The notes under the pieces: model-generated | What the model saw: only the letters and a program-made list of their open reading frames with translations | The model's database searches: none | What the model was told of the DNA's origin: nothing | Source: Buddleja alternifolia | Taxonomy: Eukaryota > Streptophyta > Magnoliopsida > Lamiales > Scrophulariaceae | DNA: 64,000 bases | Direction: 5' to 3' | NCBI GenBank assembly: GCA_019426215.1 | Contig: CM033394.1 | Span: 47,738,423 to 47,802,422, forward strand | Shown here: positions 11,838-22,984 of the stretch, one piece after another | Layout: the number at the start of each line of letters is the position of its first letter | How positions within the stretch are numbered: the first letter of the stretch is position 1 | Made by a program: the position numbers and the translations under genes

Positions 11838-12006
11838 TAGAGACGAAGCTACGATTTTATATCTAGGGGGCGAATACGAAAAAATGGGGGATAACTTGTT
11901 TTTTTTTTTTTTTGGTTGTGGAGGGGGCAAAATTTAAAAAAATTCAAAAATTTGTAGGCCAAAAAAAGTTAGGAGGCTGCCCTTACCAGCCTCGACTCCG
12001 CCTCTG
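11838..12006. mobile_element. hAT-like MITE
   Basis: Left end TAGAGACGAAGC, right end complement of CAGAGGCGGAG. The interior has the ggggg-caaaattt...aattcaaaaatttg pattern also found at 42823-43218. I could not find a clear 8-bp duplication here, so ends are approximate. Confidence 0.5.
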
Positions 12007-12172
12007 GATAGAATGTAACCATAGGGTTTTTTTTTTAACAGAAACGTTGATTTCTATCAAGTTCTATGCTTATGATAAATGAATTTAGTAAAATATAGGT
12101 ATTTAATGATGACAGTGGATTTTTAAAGAATAGATCCTATGGTTTGCTAGATCAGGGTTAAAATAATCTTTT

Positions 12173-12272
12173 NNNNNNNNNNNNNNNNNNNNNNNNNNNN
12201 NNNNNNNNNNNNNNNNNNNNNNNNNNNNNNNNNNNNNNNNNNNNNNNNNNNNNNNNNNNNNNNNNNNNNNNN
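12173..12272. other. Assembly gap (100 N)
   Basis: Exactly 100 unknown bases, a size commonly used for gaps of unknown length. Sequence on each side (12007-12172 and 12273-12480) is not recognisably coding. True distance across the gap is unknown. Confidence 0.97.
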
Positions 12273-12489
12273 TGCTAGACGCAAAGACCTCTCGCTCGTA
12301 TACAAACAATGACATCAACACCGGATGAATTGTGGTATTGGCCGATGTGCGGAGTTTCTCACATGTCCTCTGATAAAGCTTCAGTTTTTGGTATATTGCA
12401 CTTGTAACATTTAAATGCAAATTAATGTTGTTAAGTGGTCTCGCGTCCCTCACTGGGGGGGGAATGAAAGCTCCATTGGTCACTCATCT

Positions 12490-12618
12490 CTTCCCACCCT
12501 TCGCGTCTCTTTCCTCTCCATAATATTCTTATTTCCACTTCTTATTCATTCAAAATCTTATGCTCTGTTTAGTAAATTTTACGCGTGAGTAAGTCTTTCC
12601 AATCAATCGATTTGAGCC
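12490..12618 (+). pseudogene. Left half of a Copia pol gene split by the CACTA element
   Basis: The sequence from about 12548 (caaaatcttatgctctgttt, then acgcgtgagtaag) corresponds to the KNL.SV..FTRDN region just before the GAG-pre-integrase domain of Copia polyproteins. It contains small indels and stops. It continues across the CACTA insertion at 21803, where the next codons (PFGFSIKDL) follow in the order expected for the family. The two halves are one gene interrupted by 9.2 kb. Confidence 0.7.
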
Positions 12619-12639
12619 CACTACTACAAAAATGACCTT

Positions 12640-13015
12640 TGGCAGCGTTTTTTTTGGGCCTATGGCAGCGGTTTTAACCGCTGTCAAAGGTACCGCTGGT
12701 ATAGGGGTGGACCTATGACAGCGGTTACAAAACCGCTGTAATAGGTCTACCTATGACAGCGGTTTCCTGAACACCGCTGCGAAAAAACCAAAAAAATAAA
12801 AAAAATAACGGACCTGTGGCAGCGGTTCTACAGAACCGCTGCCACAGGTGGACCTCTGGCAGCGGTTCGGGAAAACCGCTGCCAAAGGTCTCACCTGTGG
12901 CAGCGGTTTTGGGAGAACCGCTTCCACAGGTGAGACCTTTGGCAGCGGTTTTTTCGGCCCGAACCGCTGGCCAAAGGTGAGAACTGTAGCAGCGGTTCTG
13001 CAGAACCGCTGTTTT
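12640..13015. repeat. Left subterminal palindromic repeats of the CACTA element
   Basis: About six units of the form gcagcggtt-spacer-aaccgctgc, joined by linkers such as acctgtggc. Each unit is a small inverted repeat with a short loop. In En/Spm-type elements, subterminal repeats are bound by the element's own protein; that role here is inference. Confidence 0.85.
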
Positions 13016-13287
13016 TTTTTTGTTGTTTTTTTTTTTTAATTATTTATGCGCTGTCATGATAGTGCCTGTAATATGCAATGATCCAATCAACAAATTTCAA
13101 CTAACAACAAAACATATTCAACATAAGCAAACATCATCCCAACTTCAATATTACCATCTTTAATCTCCAACAAAATATACAATTAACTAATTAAATTACT
13201 AATGACCTTACGAAATACAATAAATCAAATCTCAATTTAGCAAGTCACAATGTACAAAAACTAAATTACCTAATTTCTAAGGAGCTG

Positions 13288-16200
13288 CTAAGAAATGTAA
13301 CGTGCAACTTCGCAGCGTACTTCATCAATTTGCTCATCAGTATAGAAGGATTGACAATCCTTAAAGTACTGCAAGATAATGTATATATATAGAGATTAAT
13401 TGCAAAGTGAAATAACATTTCAATTACCTACCAATTAAGGTTTAATAATTTCAAAAGTAATAGAATTAAGTATGTATATATATATATATAAGGATTATGT
13501 ATACCGCTGTTGGGATTATAGATAGTCCGTGGCTAATAATCTCTTTCATGAATCTCATAACGAAATAGCCACAATCCACCTCGTTGGTCTGCCGGGGCAC
13601 TACAAAAGCAATCAAACTTACATTGTATTAGAAGACGAACTTCTATACGAATATATAATCTCATGAACCTAGAAAACGCTAACCTTTATAGTAAACCATT
13701 TACAGTCCGAGTTTTTGGATTTGTTGGATTGGTTGTTGCAGTTTGCACGAAATATGTGCACAGCTCTATAAAAAAATAAAAAAACATAAAAAAAAAAGAA
13801 ATTATGTGAAATAAATACAATTTAAAAAAATATTAAATATAATGGATACATTGATTGAATGAAAACTTACTGATTGAATTTTAGCATCATATCATCTCGG
13901 TATTGCGGCTCACCATGCACAGAATCCAGATAGTAAACAATCTCTTTAAATGGATTAATTGCAAGCACAACCAATGACCCCTACAAAACATTACAAAAGA
14001 TAGTTGAAAATTGTTTGCGTAGCTATGTTTTACAAATTAAAATCGAGTCTTTAGTAGCTCACCCGGTGTTGTAAGGTGCAAAAAAAACTTATTTTGTTGT
14101 GTACTCTGCATCATAGCACGTGCTATGTACTGCACTTGTTGAAACTGAGGGTCTGTTTGAGCAGCTATGGAATGTGGGCTAAGAACCCGAAACTTGTTTC
14201 TTTTCCTTCGGGGATCACGTAGTTAAACCACAAACACCTAAATTGAGCATAAAAAATGAATTTCGAGTGACGAAAATAATCGTAGTTTAGATGTAATAAA
14301 ATAATTAAAAAACTTACTAGTACGCTTAATGATAGAGGCTCCTATTTCTTGTCTACACAGAAGGTGATAGATCTCCTCCCTCCCAATGAACTCTGGAAAT
14401 GAAACATTCATAATGGCTTCGTCCATATATATATTGATCTGGGCATCAATCTTCATCATCTTCGTGTACTTTCCCAGAAATACAAGGTCATTAGGGAGTC
14501 CATCTAGTTGAAGATCTGCACATATGTCTACTTCACCTGCAGGCTCGGCCACTTGAGATTTTCCTTTGACAGCTGACCGATTCGACGTCCCTGACTTACG
14601 GTTTGCAGATGATTTGGACTGTTTAAGCAAGAAAAAAATATAAATGTTACACACCAAAGTATATTTAGTAACCTCAAAAAATTGTTATATTTATTAATGA
14701 CTAGCTATTAATTACATACCGGTGCAGCAGTGACAATGACAAGACTCGCTGGCCAAGCAACAAAGGTACCCAGCGCATGAGAAATGGAGAATATTTCATC
14801 ATTGAGAGGGACGGGCAGGAGTGTATTAGCCTCAACTGCAGTGTCAATGCGCACTTTCACAATTGTTGGTGGCTAATTGACAGTTGTGAAGTGTTCTATC
14901 AGTCTCTAATCGATTGTATAGCTGTCCTTTAGCCACCACACGATATGATGGAGATGAAAGTGCTAATTGACATGGAGTGATACCCTACACACACACGTAT
15001 ATATATATATACAACATTATATTAGAAAGTTTTGTATGATTTACAGAAAATAGAGAGTCGCAAGTTATATGATTAATAAACAAGTTCAAATTTTACCTCA
15101 GGAAGCATTATAACCTGGTTCTGGGCTGCTATCTTTCAAAGAATGACGTCATCTTCATGTGGCTGACGCGAGCTAGGGGCTTCCAAAACATCAATTCGTT
15201 GTTGCATGGCAACCATAGTTTCGGAGAGGTTTTCACTATGTTCTCAAGTTTTCCATCTCCTTTTCTGAAGCAGGCTTGGATCCTAAAATAGTTCTTTGTG
15301 AGACCCCAAAGCCAACAACCCCTAACGCGACCCGGATGCTCTTTCCTTTTAATAGCTTTAGCCAATAGGTCATCTCGACTCGTGTAAGTTCCACTATGGC
15401 TAGTGCTCTTTGTGAAATGCTCTCCTGTAATGATATTTTAAAAATTAAAAAAAATAGTGAACCTTGTGCTTTTAATAGTATTTCAATAAACAATTAATAG
15501 AGCTAAAATTGCCATAACTCACCATTTCATTCACCACTCTTCTAACATTTTCGTTATCAATTTGATTTGTCGGATCGGAACGCGAAACCCTCCACACGAG
15601 TGCTCGTGTCACATCTGTACAACGGATCCCGCATCCCTTCTTTTATTATCTGTATTTTCATTAAAAAAATATGTATGCATTAACATAGAATTATTATTAA
15701 AAAAATTGTAAGGATTCACTGCTAAATGAACTACATACCTCCATTGCTCCACAACAGCATCTCCAAAAACTCCCTTTCCGGTAAGGATATTCAGGGTTCT
15801 TTGCTCTTTCTGATTGTCAATGCTATTTCTGTTTATTACATTATCAAATTATTAGCTAAATATAACGCAATAACCAACAAATGAAACTGTAAATTAAATG
15901 ACTAGCTACCTGCCAAGGTTCACCTAAGCGAACCTCTAAAAATGCCGCCCAATCGGCTTGGGATATCCTATTGTGGGGGGGGTTGACATTACATTTCCAT
16001 CATCATCTCGCACATACTTTCTTCTTATGTAGCTCCTGAAGTTACGTGCTAGCCTCCCAGCTTCTGCTAGTACGTACTTTTGTCGACTTTCGTCAATATC
16101 AAACGCCAACTACAAAAAAACAAACATAAGTATATAATAAATTATAATTTAGAGAATATGATAATATATTAACACTTACACATCAAATAATATCCAATTA

Positions 16201-16493
16201 CCTTCCTCTCATCCCAAATGTTTTTTTTTGTTGCTGACGGGACTTTGCGCCAAGTACTAATGGCAATCGACACCTTCTGCCGAACTGCACGCCTATATAC
16301 CAACAATATTGATTTGTTGGGGTGTTAATGGCTGACCTCTGTCATTCCAGCCGACAGGTAGCCTTATGCCTTTACTTCTGGCATTGAACAACTTTTTTCA
16401 TAGCAGAGACACCTCTCCGTATGTCTTCTCATGACCGCTATCTGATCCATATACATCATCGTCGGGAAAACTACCATCAGGATTTGAAGCCAT
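13288..16493 (-). pseudogene. CACTA second ORF: transposase-like (Transposase_24/En-Spm) region plus Ulp1-like protease, broken
   Basis: A likely start is the ATG at 16493 (MASNPDGSFPDDDVYG). Downstream blocks match the plant En/Spm transposase-associated family: YRRAVRQKVSIAISTWRKVP near 16230-16290, and a KYV..DDG region near 15990-16030. The 3' part resembles a C48/Ulp1 cysteine protease: a GHW segment near 13975, NPFKEIVYYLDSVHG near 13920-13960, and QTNEVDCGYFVMRF near 13545-13590, which holds the expected Gln and Cys. The stop is near 13288. Several introns are visible. The frame changes by one base just after GHW, and stops occur elsewhere, so it is not functional as read. Confidence 0.72.
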
Positions 16494-16520
16494 CGACCAC
16501 AAAAGACAATAATACCAAAG

Positions 16521-16730
16521 TTAGATTCATATAAATTGGCAGATTCATTTGGCAATAATAAATTCAAATAGACGTAATAATACAGAAGTTATCTTCATAT
16601 CAAATTGGCAGATTCATTTGGCAATAATAAATTTCAAATAGACGTAATATACAGAAGTTTATCTTCATATAAATTTGGCAGATTCATTTGGCAATAATAA
16701 ATTCAAATAGAAGTAATAAATCACAAAATA
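16521..16730. repeat. Three ~70-bp tandem repeats
   Basis: The phrase gattcatttggcaataataa recurs at about 16542, 16611 and 16681, each within a similar ~70-bp unit. It lies between the two CACTA genes, just upstream of the second ORF's start. Confidence 0.85.
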
Positions 16731-17180
16731 AACAAATTATCCTAAACCACAAAATAAACAAATTTAATCCTCATTAAACATAATTAACCCCCAGCTAAAC
16801 CAAATTAACCTTAAAATCAATCAACCCCTATTTCCCTTAAATTTCCACAAAAATTGGCAAATCTCAAGATATAAAATTTTCTAGCAACTAAGTATAAATA
16901 TTGAAAGAAGTCTATCATACAATTATGAAATAATTCTAATACCTTCATTCGTTTTCTTTTTTTGTCGTTGGCTTAGCAGTCTTTTGCTTCCCATCGGTAC
17001 GAACCATTTTTTTTAGTACGGCGACGAACTGACGGATTAATCCATATCCCTCTTGGTGATCTTGACGCATACAATTCATCATCACTTTATATCCAAGTTC
17101 ATCGTCACTATCAATTGATTGTGAATCACACTAAGGAGATAGGGTTTTCTCTCATCATCTTCACTTTCTTCATAATCACC

Positions 17181-20100
17181 TCAATACATGTATTTTGTTG
17201 CCGATAAAACAATGGACCACCTCTTATCAATAGATCGGTAACCAAAAAATACTTGTTTAGCTTGTGACGCTAAATAAAGGTTCATCTTGTATCCCACTCT
17301 TTCAAGGTCTACTCGAGTGAAGCCTATTTCACTATTATCGACACCATGTTTATTGTCAACCCACCTACACCCAAATACAGGCACCCGAAACCAACTATAA
17401 TCAAGCTCCCATATACGTTCAATCACCCCGTAATATGATAAATCGGCATAGATAGGATTATTATCTTTCGCACTTGAGATATGCATTGCTTGAGCTACAA
17501 GACTCACACCACTATTCTGCATTGTACTTCGTTCGTTCTTGGTCTTTTGTATAGAATGTGCGACCATTGATACGATAACCTGAATAACAAAATACTAGTC
17601 TGTTCGCGACCCATCGACAGCCGTGTCAATTTATCTGAAACTGAAAGCTGTGGATTCTCTTTCTGTTTTTCTTCAAAATGCTTTCGGAACCAATCGATGA
17701 AACTCTATTATGCTCTCTTGAAATCCAACTCTCATTTTTAATTGGATTGAATCTCCTAAGTTGGTTCTCTATGCTCTTCAACATATGGTCAACCTCATCG
17801 GTGTTGTGGAGCACATATAGGTGTGCCTGATCCCTTTGTGTAATATGAACACTAGCTAATGTTTTCCCATTAGCCCGACCGACCTTCTGTTCCCCCTCCC
17901 ACAACATGAGACTTGGGAGCTCTGCAACATTAGAATCTGTCAGATACTCTGTGCAAAATGTAATGGCTTCATCAACTATGTACCGTTCACAATGCAACCT
18001 TCCGGTCGACTACGATTTTTCACGTAGCCTTTCAATACCTTCATATAACGCTCAGCCGGATACATAGATCTCATAAAAGCCGGTCCACATAGTTGAGTCT
18101 CTCTAACCAAGTGAATGGGAAGATGAGTCATTATATCAAAAAAAGCAGGTGGAAAATACATTTCAAGCTCACACAAGTGATGACAATTTGTTTTTGAAAG
18201 TGCAGGAAATTGCTCAGGATCAAACACCTTGCTCCACATCGCTTTGAAGAAGAAACACAATTTAGTTATCGTGTCTCTCACCTTTTTGGCAAATGGCCCG
18301 TATAGCAATTGGTAGCAAATGATCCATGATTACATGACAATCGTGAGTCTTCAAGTGTTTTAGCTTCAAATCCTTCATTGATACAAGACTGCTAATGTTT
18401 GAAGAATACCCTTCTGGAACTTTCACTCCATTAAGAAACTCACATATGCAATTTTTTTCTTTCCTGGCTAGAGTGTGAGCTGCTGGAGGCAAATAAGTAC
18501 GTTTCCCCTTATTTGTTGGTGTCAATTTTCCTCTTATCTTCATTTCAACCAAGTCTAACCGTGCCTTTACGCCATCTTTTGTCTTTCCGGGCACATTTAG
18601 AAGTGTTCCAATGACGCTATCAAATACATTTTCTCAATATGCATTATATCGAGAAAATGTCTAACATGTAAAGACGTCCAATACGGCAACTCAAAGAAAA
18701 TTGACTTTTTTTCCACCCAGTTTTTGCAAGGCCACATGCAAAAGTCTTTCCAAATTTAACCTCCAAGTCTCTTACATTTTCAACACTTCTTCACCAGTTA
18801 AGCACTTAGGAGCTCGACCTTCTTCTATATTCCATTGAAAGCTTTCTTTCCACCGACGATATCGATGGTTCCGATTTAGCCATCTCCGATGCCCTTGGAA
18901 TGCATATTTCTGGGAGTGTGTCAATCGATATGATCTGTACTCTTCACACATATGGGGCATCCACATTGGCCATGTACACCATATCCCTCGAGGTTTGCTC
19001 TTGCCGGAAAATCATTGATTGTTCCAAATAACATGACTCTGAGATTAAAATTTTCTTCTCTCAAACCCGTCATATACTTGAACACCGGTGTCCCACAACA
19101 CCTTCAAATCCTCAATTAAAGGGGTCAAGTAGACATCTATATCATTTCCAGGTTGTTTCGGCCCAGAAATGAGTATAGGCATCATTATATGCTCTCGCTT
19201 CATGCATCGCGATGGGGAAGGTTGTAGATCATCAAAATCACCGGCCATGTACTATGTGAGCTGCTTTGCAAGCCATGAGGGTTCATGCCATCTGTAGCCA
19301 ATACAAGGCGCAGGTTTCTTGATTCTTCACCAAATTCAGGGAAATCATCATCAATCTTTTTCCATTGAGGAGAATCTGAGGGATGTCGAATCTTGTCATC
19401 TTCAATCCTTTCTTCAAACCTTCTATCAGCATGCCATGTCAAGTCCTTGGCTAACTCTTTACTACTGTACATGCGTTTAAATCGTGGTATTATAGGCAAA
19501 TACCACATGGTTTTGACAGGCGTAGATCCATTCTTCTTGTACCGTGAGGCGCCACATTTTGGACAGGCCTTCAATGATGCATAGTCAATTCTAAATAATA
19601 CGCAATCATTGAGACACGCATGTATCCTCTCATATCCCATGCCAATTGAGGTTAACATCCGTTTAGCCTCATAAGTACGATTAGGTAACACATTATCCTC
19701 AGGTAGCATGCTTTTTAATAAACCAAGCAAGTCTGTGAAACTCTTATCACTCCACCCATTGTTGGCTTTTAACTTGTATAGGTTAAGAACTGTTTTCAAT
19801 CTCGTGAATTTACTACCACTATACAGTGGTGTCTTGAATCACTTGTCAAATTGTCAAACATTTTAGGACAATTTCGCAAATCCTCCTCAATCACATTTGT
19901 CATCTTCTCCAAACGATCAGGCTCATAATCATTCATGTTGAAATCGTGTGATGGATATGATGTACCACCCAAATCATCCAACGGGACACTGCTTTCACCG
20001 TGTCTTGTCCAACGTTTGTAGCTTTTATCAATTCCATTACACACCAAATGATCTTCCAACTCACGTGGACTAATTCTCTTTCCAAAACAACAACGTAAAC

Positions 20101-20218
20101 ACGGGCAAGTGATCCTAGTTCGATCTGGTGCATGGTCAACCGCAAACTTTATGAACTCTTTCACACCTTTCTCATACTGTTCCGACATACGATCTGCTAA
20201 AATCCAACTTCGATCCAT
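17181..20218 (-). pseudogene. TNP2-like CACTA transposase, frameshifted
   Basis: Starts MDRSWILADRMSEQYEKG at 20218, the usual transposase-associated N-terminus with a zinc-binding CPCLRC motif. It continues with LKANNGWSDKSFTDLL, ACPKCGASRYK, WYLPIIPRFKRMY and RNLRLVLATDGMNPHG (Transposase_21 / TNP2 core, 19200-19799), then SGPKQPGNDIDVYLTPL (19045-19200), EEYRSYRLTHSQKYAFQGHR (18772-18966), the DUF4218-type block (17626-18600) and a DUF4216-type end with FGCRWVD (17181-17567). The order is that of intact plant TNP2 proteins. Frame changes, for example near 19060 and 19200, break it. It would act in the nucleus on CACTA ends if intact. Confidence 0.88.
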
Positions 20219-20681
20219 TTTGATTCTAAATTAATCAAATTAAACAATTTTATCATCAGTTGATAGTTAAATTAATTAAATAATTTGTATTTTAATTTAT
20301 TTCCCATTATTCTAGAAAAATTCAGCAGAGTAACAACGCAAAAATTACTACCAAGTTCTCGACTTAATCTTCACCCGGTTAGGTTGAATCCAACAAAATT
20401 CGAATCTGACGATCCGCTAAAATCCAATTTCAATCTTAATTAATTATATTTTCAGCAACTACAAATATTGATCACCAGTCGGATCACATAAATCACATAA
20501 AACTATAGATAAAACATTATATTTTCAGCAACTAAGTATAAATATAGATCACCAGTTGGATCAATGTACCCTAAACCACCAAATAACCACAATTTAATCT
20601 CAAATCAACGGAATTAACACCCGACTAACTAAAATTAATACTAAATTCAGTCAAATTCCTAGTTCCCTTAAATTTTTATAC

Positions 20682-20845
20682 ACCCACACATACACAAATA
20701 CACGCACACATACACAAATATATATACATACACTCATATATGCATACACCCACATATACACAAATACAAGCACACATACACAAATATATATGCATACACT
20801 CATATATGCATACACCCACATATACATACATCTATACATACTCTA

Positions 20846-20876
<31 letters not shown>

Positions 20877-21330
20877 TTATATTTATCTAAAAGAAAATAC
20901 CAAAACTAAATGGACCACGGCGGCGGAAGCGGAGGTGGGCGGCAGGGGCAGCGGCGGCGGAGGTCGGCGGCGGCGGCGGCGGAGGTCGGCTGCGGCGGCG
21001 GCGGTGGTAGAGAGAGAGAGAGAGAAAAACCGAGAGAGAGAGAGCAAAACCGAGAGAGAGAGAGAAAAAACCGAGAGAGAGAGAGAAAACGGGAGGGGGG
21101 CGGCGGATGGTGGTGGTGGTGGTGGTGGTGGTGGTGGTGAGAGAGAGAAAAACCGAGAGAGAGAGAGAGAGAAAAACCGAGAGAGAGAGAGAGAGAAAAA
21201 CCGAGAGAGAGGGCTAGATATCTAGAGAGAGAAAAAGAGATCTAGGGGGGCGGCGGACGGTGGTCTCGCGATGGTGGAGGTGGTGGTGGTGGTGGTGGTG
21301 GTGGTGGTGGTGGTGGTGGTGAGAGAGTTG
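20682..21330. repeat. Compound microsatellite block in the CACTA right arm
   Basis: In order: two ~66-bp units of acacatacacaaata type (20682-20813), a TA tract (about 20857-20876), GGC-rich repeats (20919-21005), GAGA tracts (21008-21240) and GGT tracts (21107-21138 and 21260-21320). Open frames across it are artefacts of the repeats. The same order of blocks occurs at 32150-32615 in the smaller CACTA element. Confidence 0.9.
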
Positions 21331-21410
21331 AGAGAGAGAGAGAGTGAGTAGGTGGTGAGAGTGAGAGTGAGAGTGAGGGGGGCCGGGTTGTAGAAAACCC
21401 GGCCCTTGTG

Positions 21411-21790
21411 CCAGCGGTTCTGTCGAACCGCTGGCACATGTCTGTTTGTGGCAGCGGTTCGGCTAGAACCGCTGCCACAAAGTACACTTCTGGCAGCGGT
21501 TCGGCTAGAACCGCTGCCACAAAGTACACTTCTAGCAGCGGTTCGGCCGAACCGCTGCCATACGTGCGCTTTGTGGCGGCGGTTCGGCCGAACCGCTGCC
21601 ATACGTGTGCTTTTTGGCAGCGGTTCTGGCCGAACCGCTGCCACATTCAAAATATTTTTTTTTTTTTTTTTTTTCTGAAACCTATGCCAGCGTTTTGGCT
21701 CGAACCGCTGTCATAGGTCCGAACCGAATGCCACTTTTTACAGCAGTTTTCAAAACCGCTGTCATAGGTGCGCTGTAATAGGACTTTTTT
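21411..21790. repeat. Right subterminal palindromic repeats of the CACTA element
   Basis: At least six units of gcagcggttcgg...gaaccgctgcc, about 60 bp apart, followed by a variant with gctgtcatagg and gctgtaatagg near the end. The last variant links this element to the tattacagcggtt repeats of the 31530-33146 element. Confidence 0.87.
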
Positions 21791-21802
21791 GTGGTAGTGA
21801 CC

Positions 21803-22408
21803 CGTTTGGTTTTTCTATAAAGGATCTTAGCTCTGGCTCAGTTCTTCTCCGCCAAAACAGCGACGGCGATCTCTATCCTTTCCATCCGTCTTCCACGGCT
21901 CTCCTCACTTCTATGGTTCCATCTTCTTCCACATGGCATCGTCGTCTCGGTCATCCCGGAGTTGCTATTTTCAATTTTCTTTCTAGTCGTAGCTTCATTT
22001 CTTGTCCTAAGGAATATTCTCGTTCTCTTTGTCATGCTTGTCAGTTAGGAAAGCATAAACGCCTCCCATTTTTTAGTTCTACTTCTTCTAGCACAAACTT
22101 ATTTGATATTATTCATTCTGATATTTGGACATCTCCTGTTCCGAGTTTGGGTGACTTTCGTAATTATTTAATTTTTCTTGATGATTTTTCGCATTTTTTA
22201 TGGATTTTCCCTTTACGTCATAAATCGGATACTTTTAAAATTTTTGACTTTTTTAATTATGTTCACACTCAATTTAACTTCAAAATTAAATCTTTTCAGT
22301 GTGACCATGGTGGTGAATTTGACAATCACTCTTTCCAATATTTTTTTGCAACCAATGGTGTACAATTTCGTTTTTCTTGTCCTCATACTTCGCAACAAAA
22401 TGGTAAAA
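21803..22408 (+). pseudogene. Right half of split Copia pol: GAG-pre-integrase and integrase core
   Basis: An open plus-strand frame reads PFGFSIKDL at the CACTA junction. It continues with WHRRLGHPG and a CHACQLGKHKRL zinc-binding motif (pre-integrase), then integrase core blocks with catalytic Asp in HSDIWTSP, the LIFLDDFSHFLWIFPL helix, a second Asp in QCDHGGEFDN and the PHTSQQNG motif. It stops being recognisable at about 22408. No LTR was found for it. Together with 12490-12618 it defines the target gene of the CACTA insertion. Confidence 0.87.
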
Positions 22409-22984
22409 ATCATTTCGGTTTAGTGATCGACCTTGACTGTCACTATTAGTTCATATTGGACAAAAAATCATTTTGGCATCGAGTTTGGTCATTAATGTCA
22501 ATGTGTTAACTGTTAACTAACGGCATTTGTCGTTGCATCAAAAGTTAAAACATAATTTGGATCAGCCAATCCACTCGTAAAACTGTCAGTTGTAAATTTT
22601 GTTTATATGCCCAAAAAAAAAAAACGTAAATTTTGTTTATAAATAATTGCCGCTCTATATTTTTGAGACCTGTCACCTTCAGATCAGGTAACGCATCCAT
22701 TAATTGTAGTACTTGTCTACTATGTATATGTATGTATACATACATATACATGCGTACATATATATGTGATATATATAATAGGCACTTGTGTATTTAGTTT
22801 CTTTTATTACAATTTTATTTTATAAGTATCCAAAAAGATGTGCGTATATTAATTGCTTTACATCTCCATCTAGAATTTTCTAGCAAGGTGCTAGGCAGAA
22901 GCATCTTTAGAAGCTTTACTCCCCATGTAGAATAAATGATAAAGCCACAAATATAGCCCTTTTACACCCAAGCCAAGTCTAATG
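22409..22984. other. CRK-1 downstream flank
   Basis: No gene. The phrase gttaactgttaactaacggcat near 22505-22527 is matched near 49998-50010, and the stretch near 22790-22920 (tatttagtttctttt..., ttgctttacatctcc) is matched near 31160-31250 and 47575-47700. This is duplicated 3' flank of the CRK cluster. Confidence 0.6.

Larger units (their letters stand above)
12619..21799 (-). mobile_element. 9.2-kb CACTA (En/Spm) DNA transposon with two decayed genes
   Basis: Terminal inverted repeats: left CACTACTACAAAAATG, right complement of CACTACCACAAAAAAG. Palindromic subterminal repeats built on gcagcggtt...aaccgctgc fill both ends (12640-13015 and 21411-21790). Flanking triplets are GCC and ACC, one mismatch from the 3-bp duplication typical of CACTA elements. 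Both internal genes read on the minus strand: a TNP2-type transposase (17181-20218) and a second gene with transposase-like and Ulp1-like parts (13288-16493). Both carry disrupting mutations, so this copy looks inactive but is close to full length. Confidence 0.92.

Noticed and set aside
12640..13015. Possible CRISPR-like array of regular repeats
   Set aside because: Repeats are palindromic CACTA subterminal motifs with variable linkers, in a plant genome, bounded by CACTA ends; no cas genes.
20740..21650. Open frames rich in Arg/Glu, Gly, Thr-Thr or Pro-Pro
   Set aside because: Produced by microsatellites and subterminal repeats of the CACTA element.
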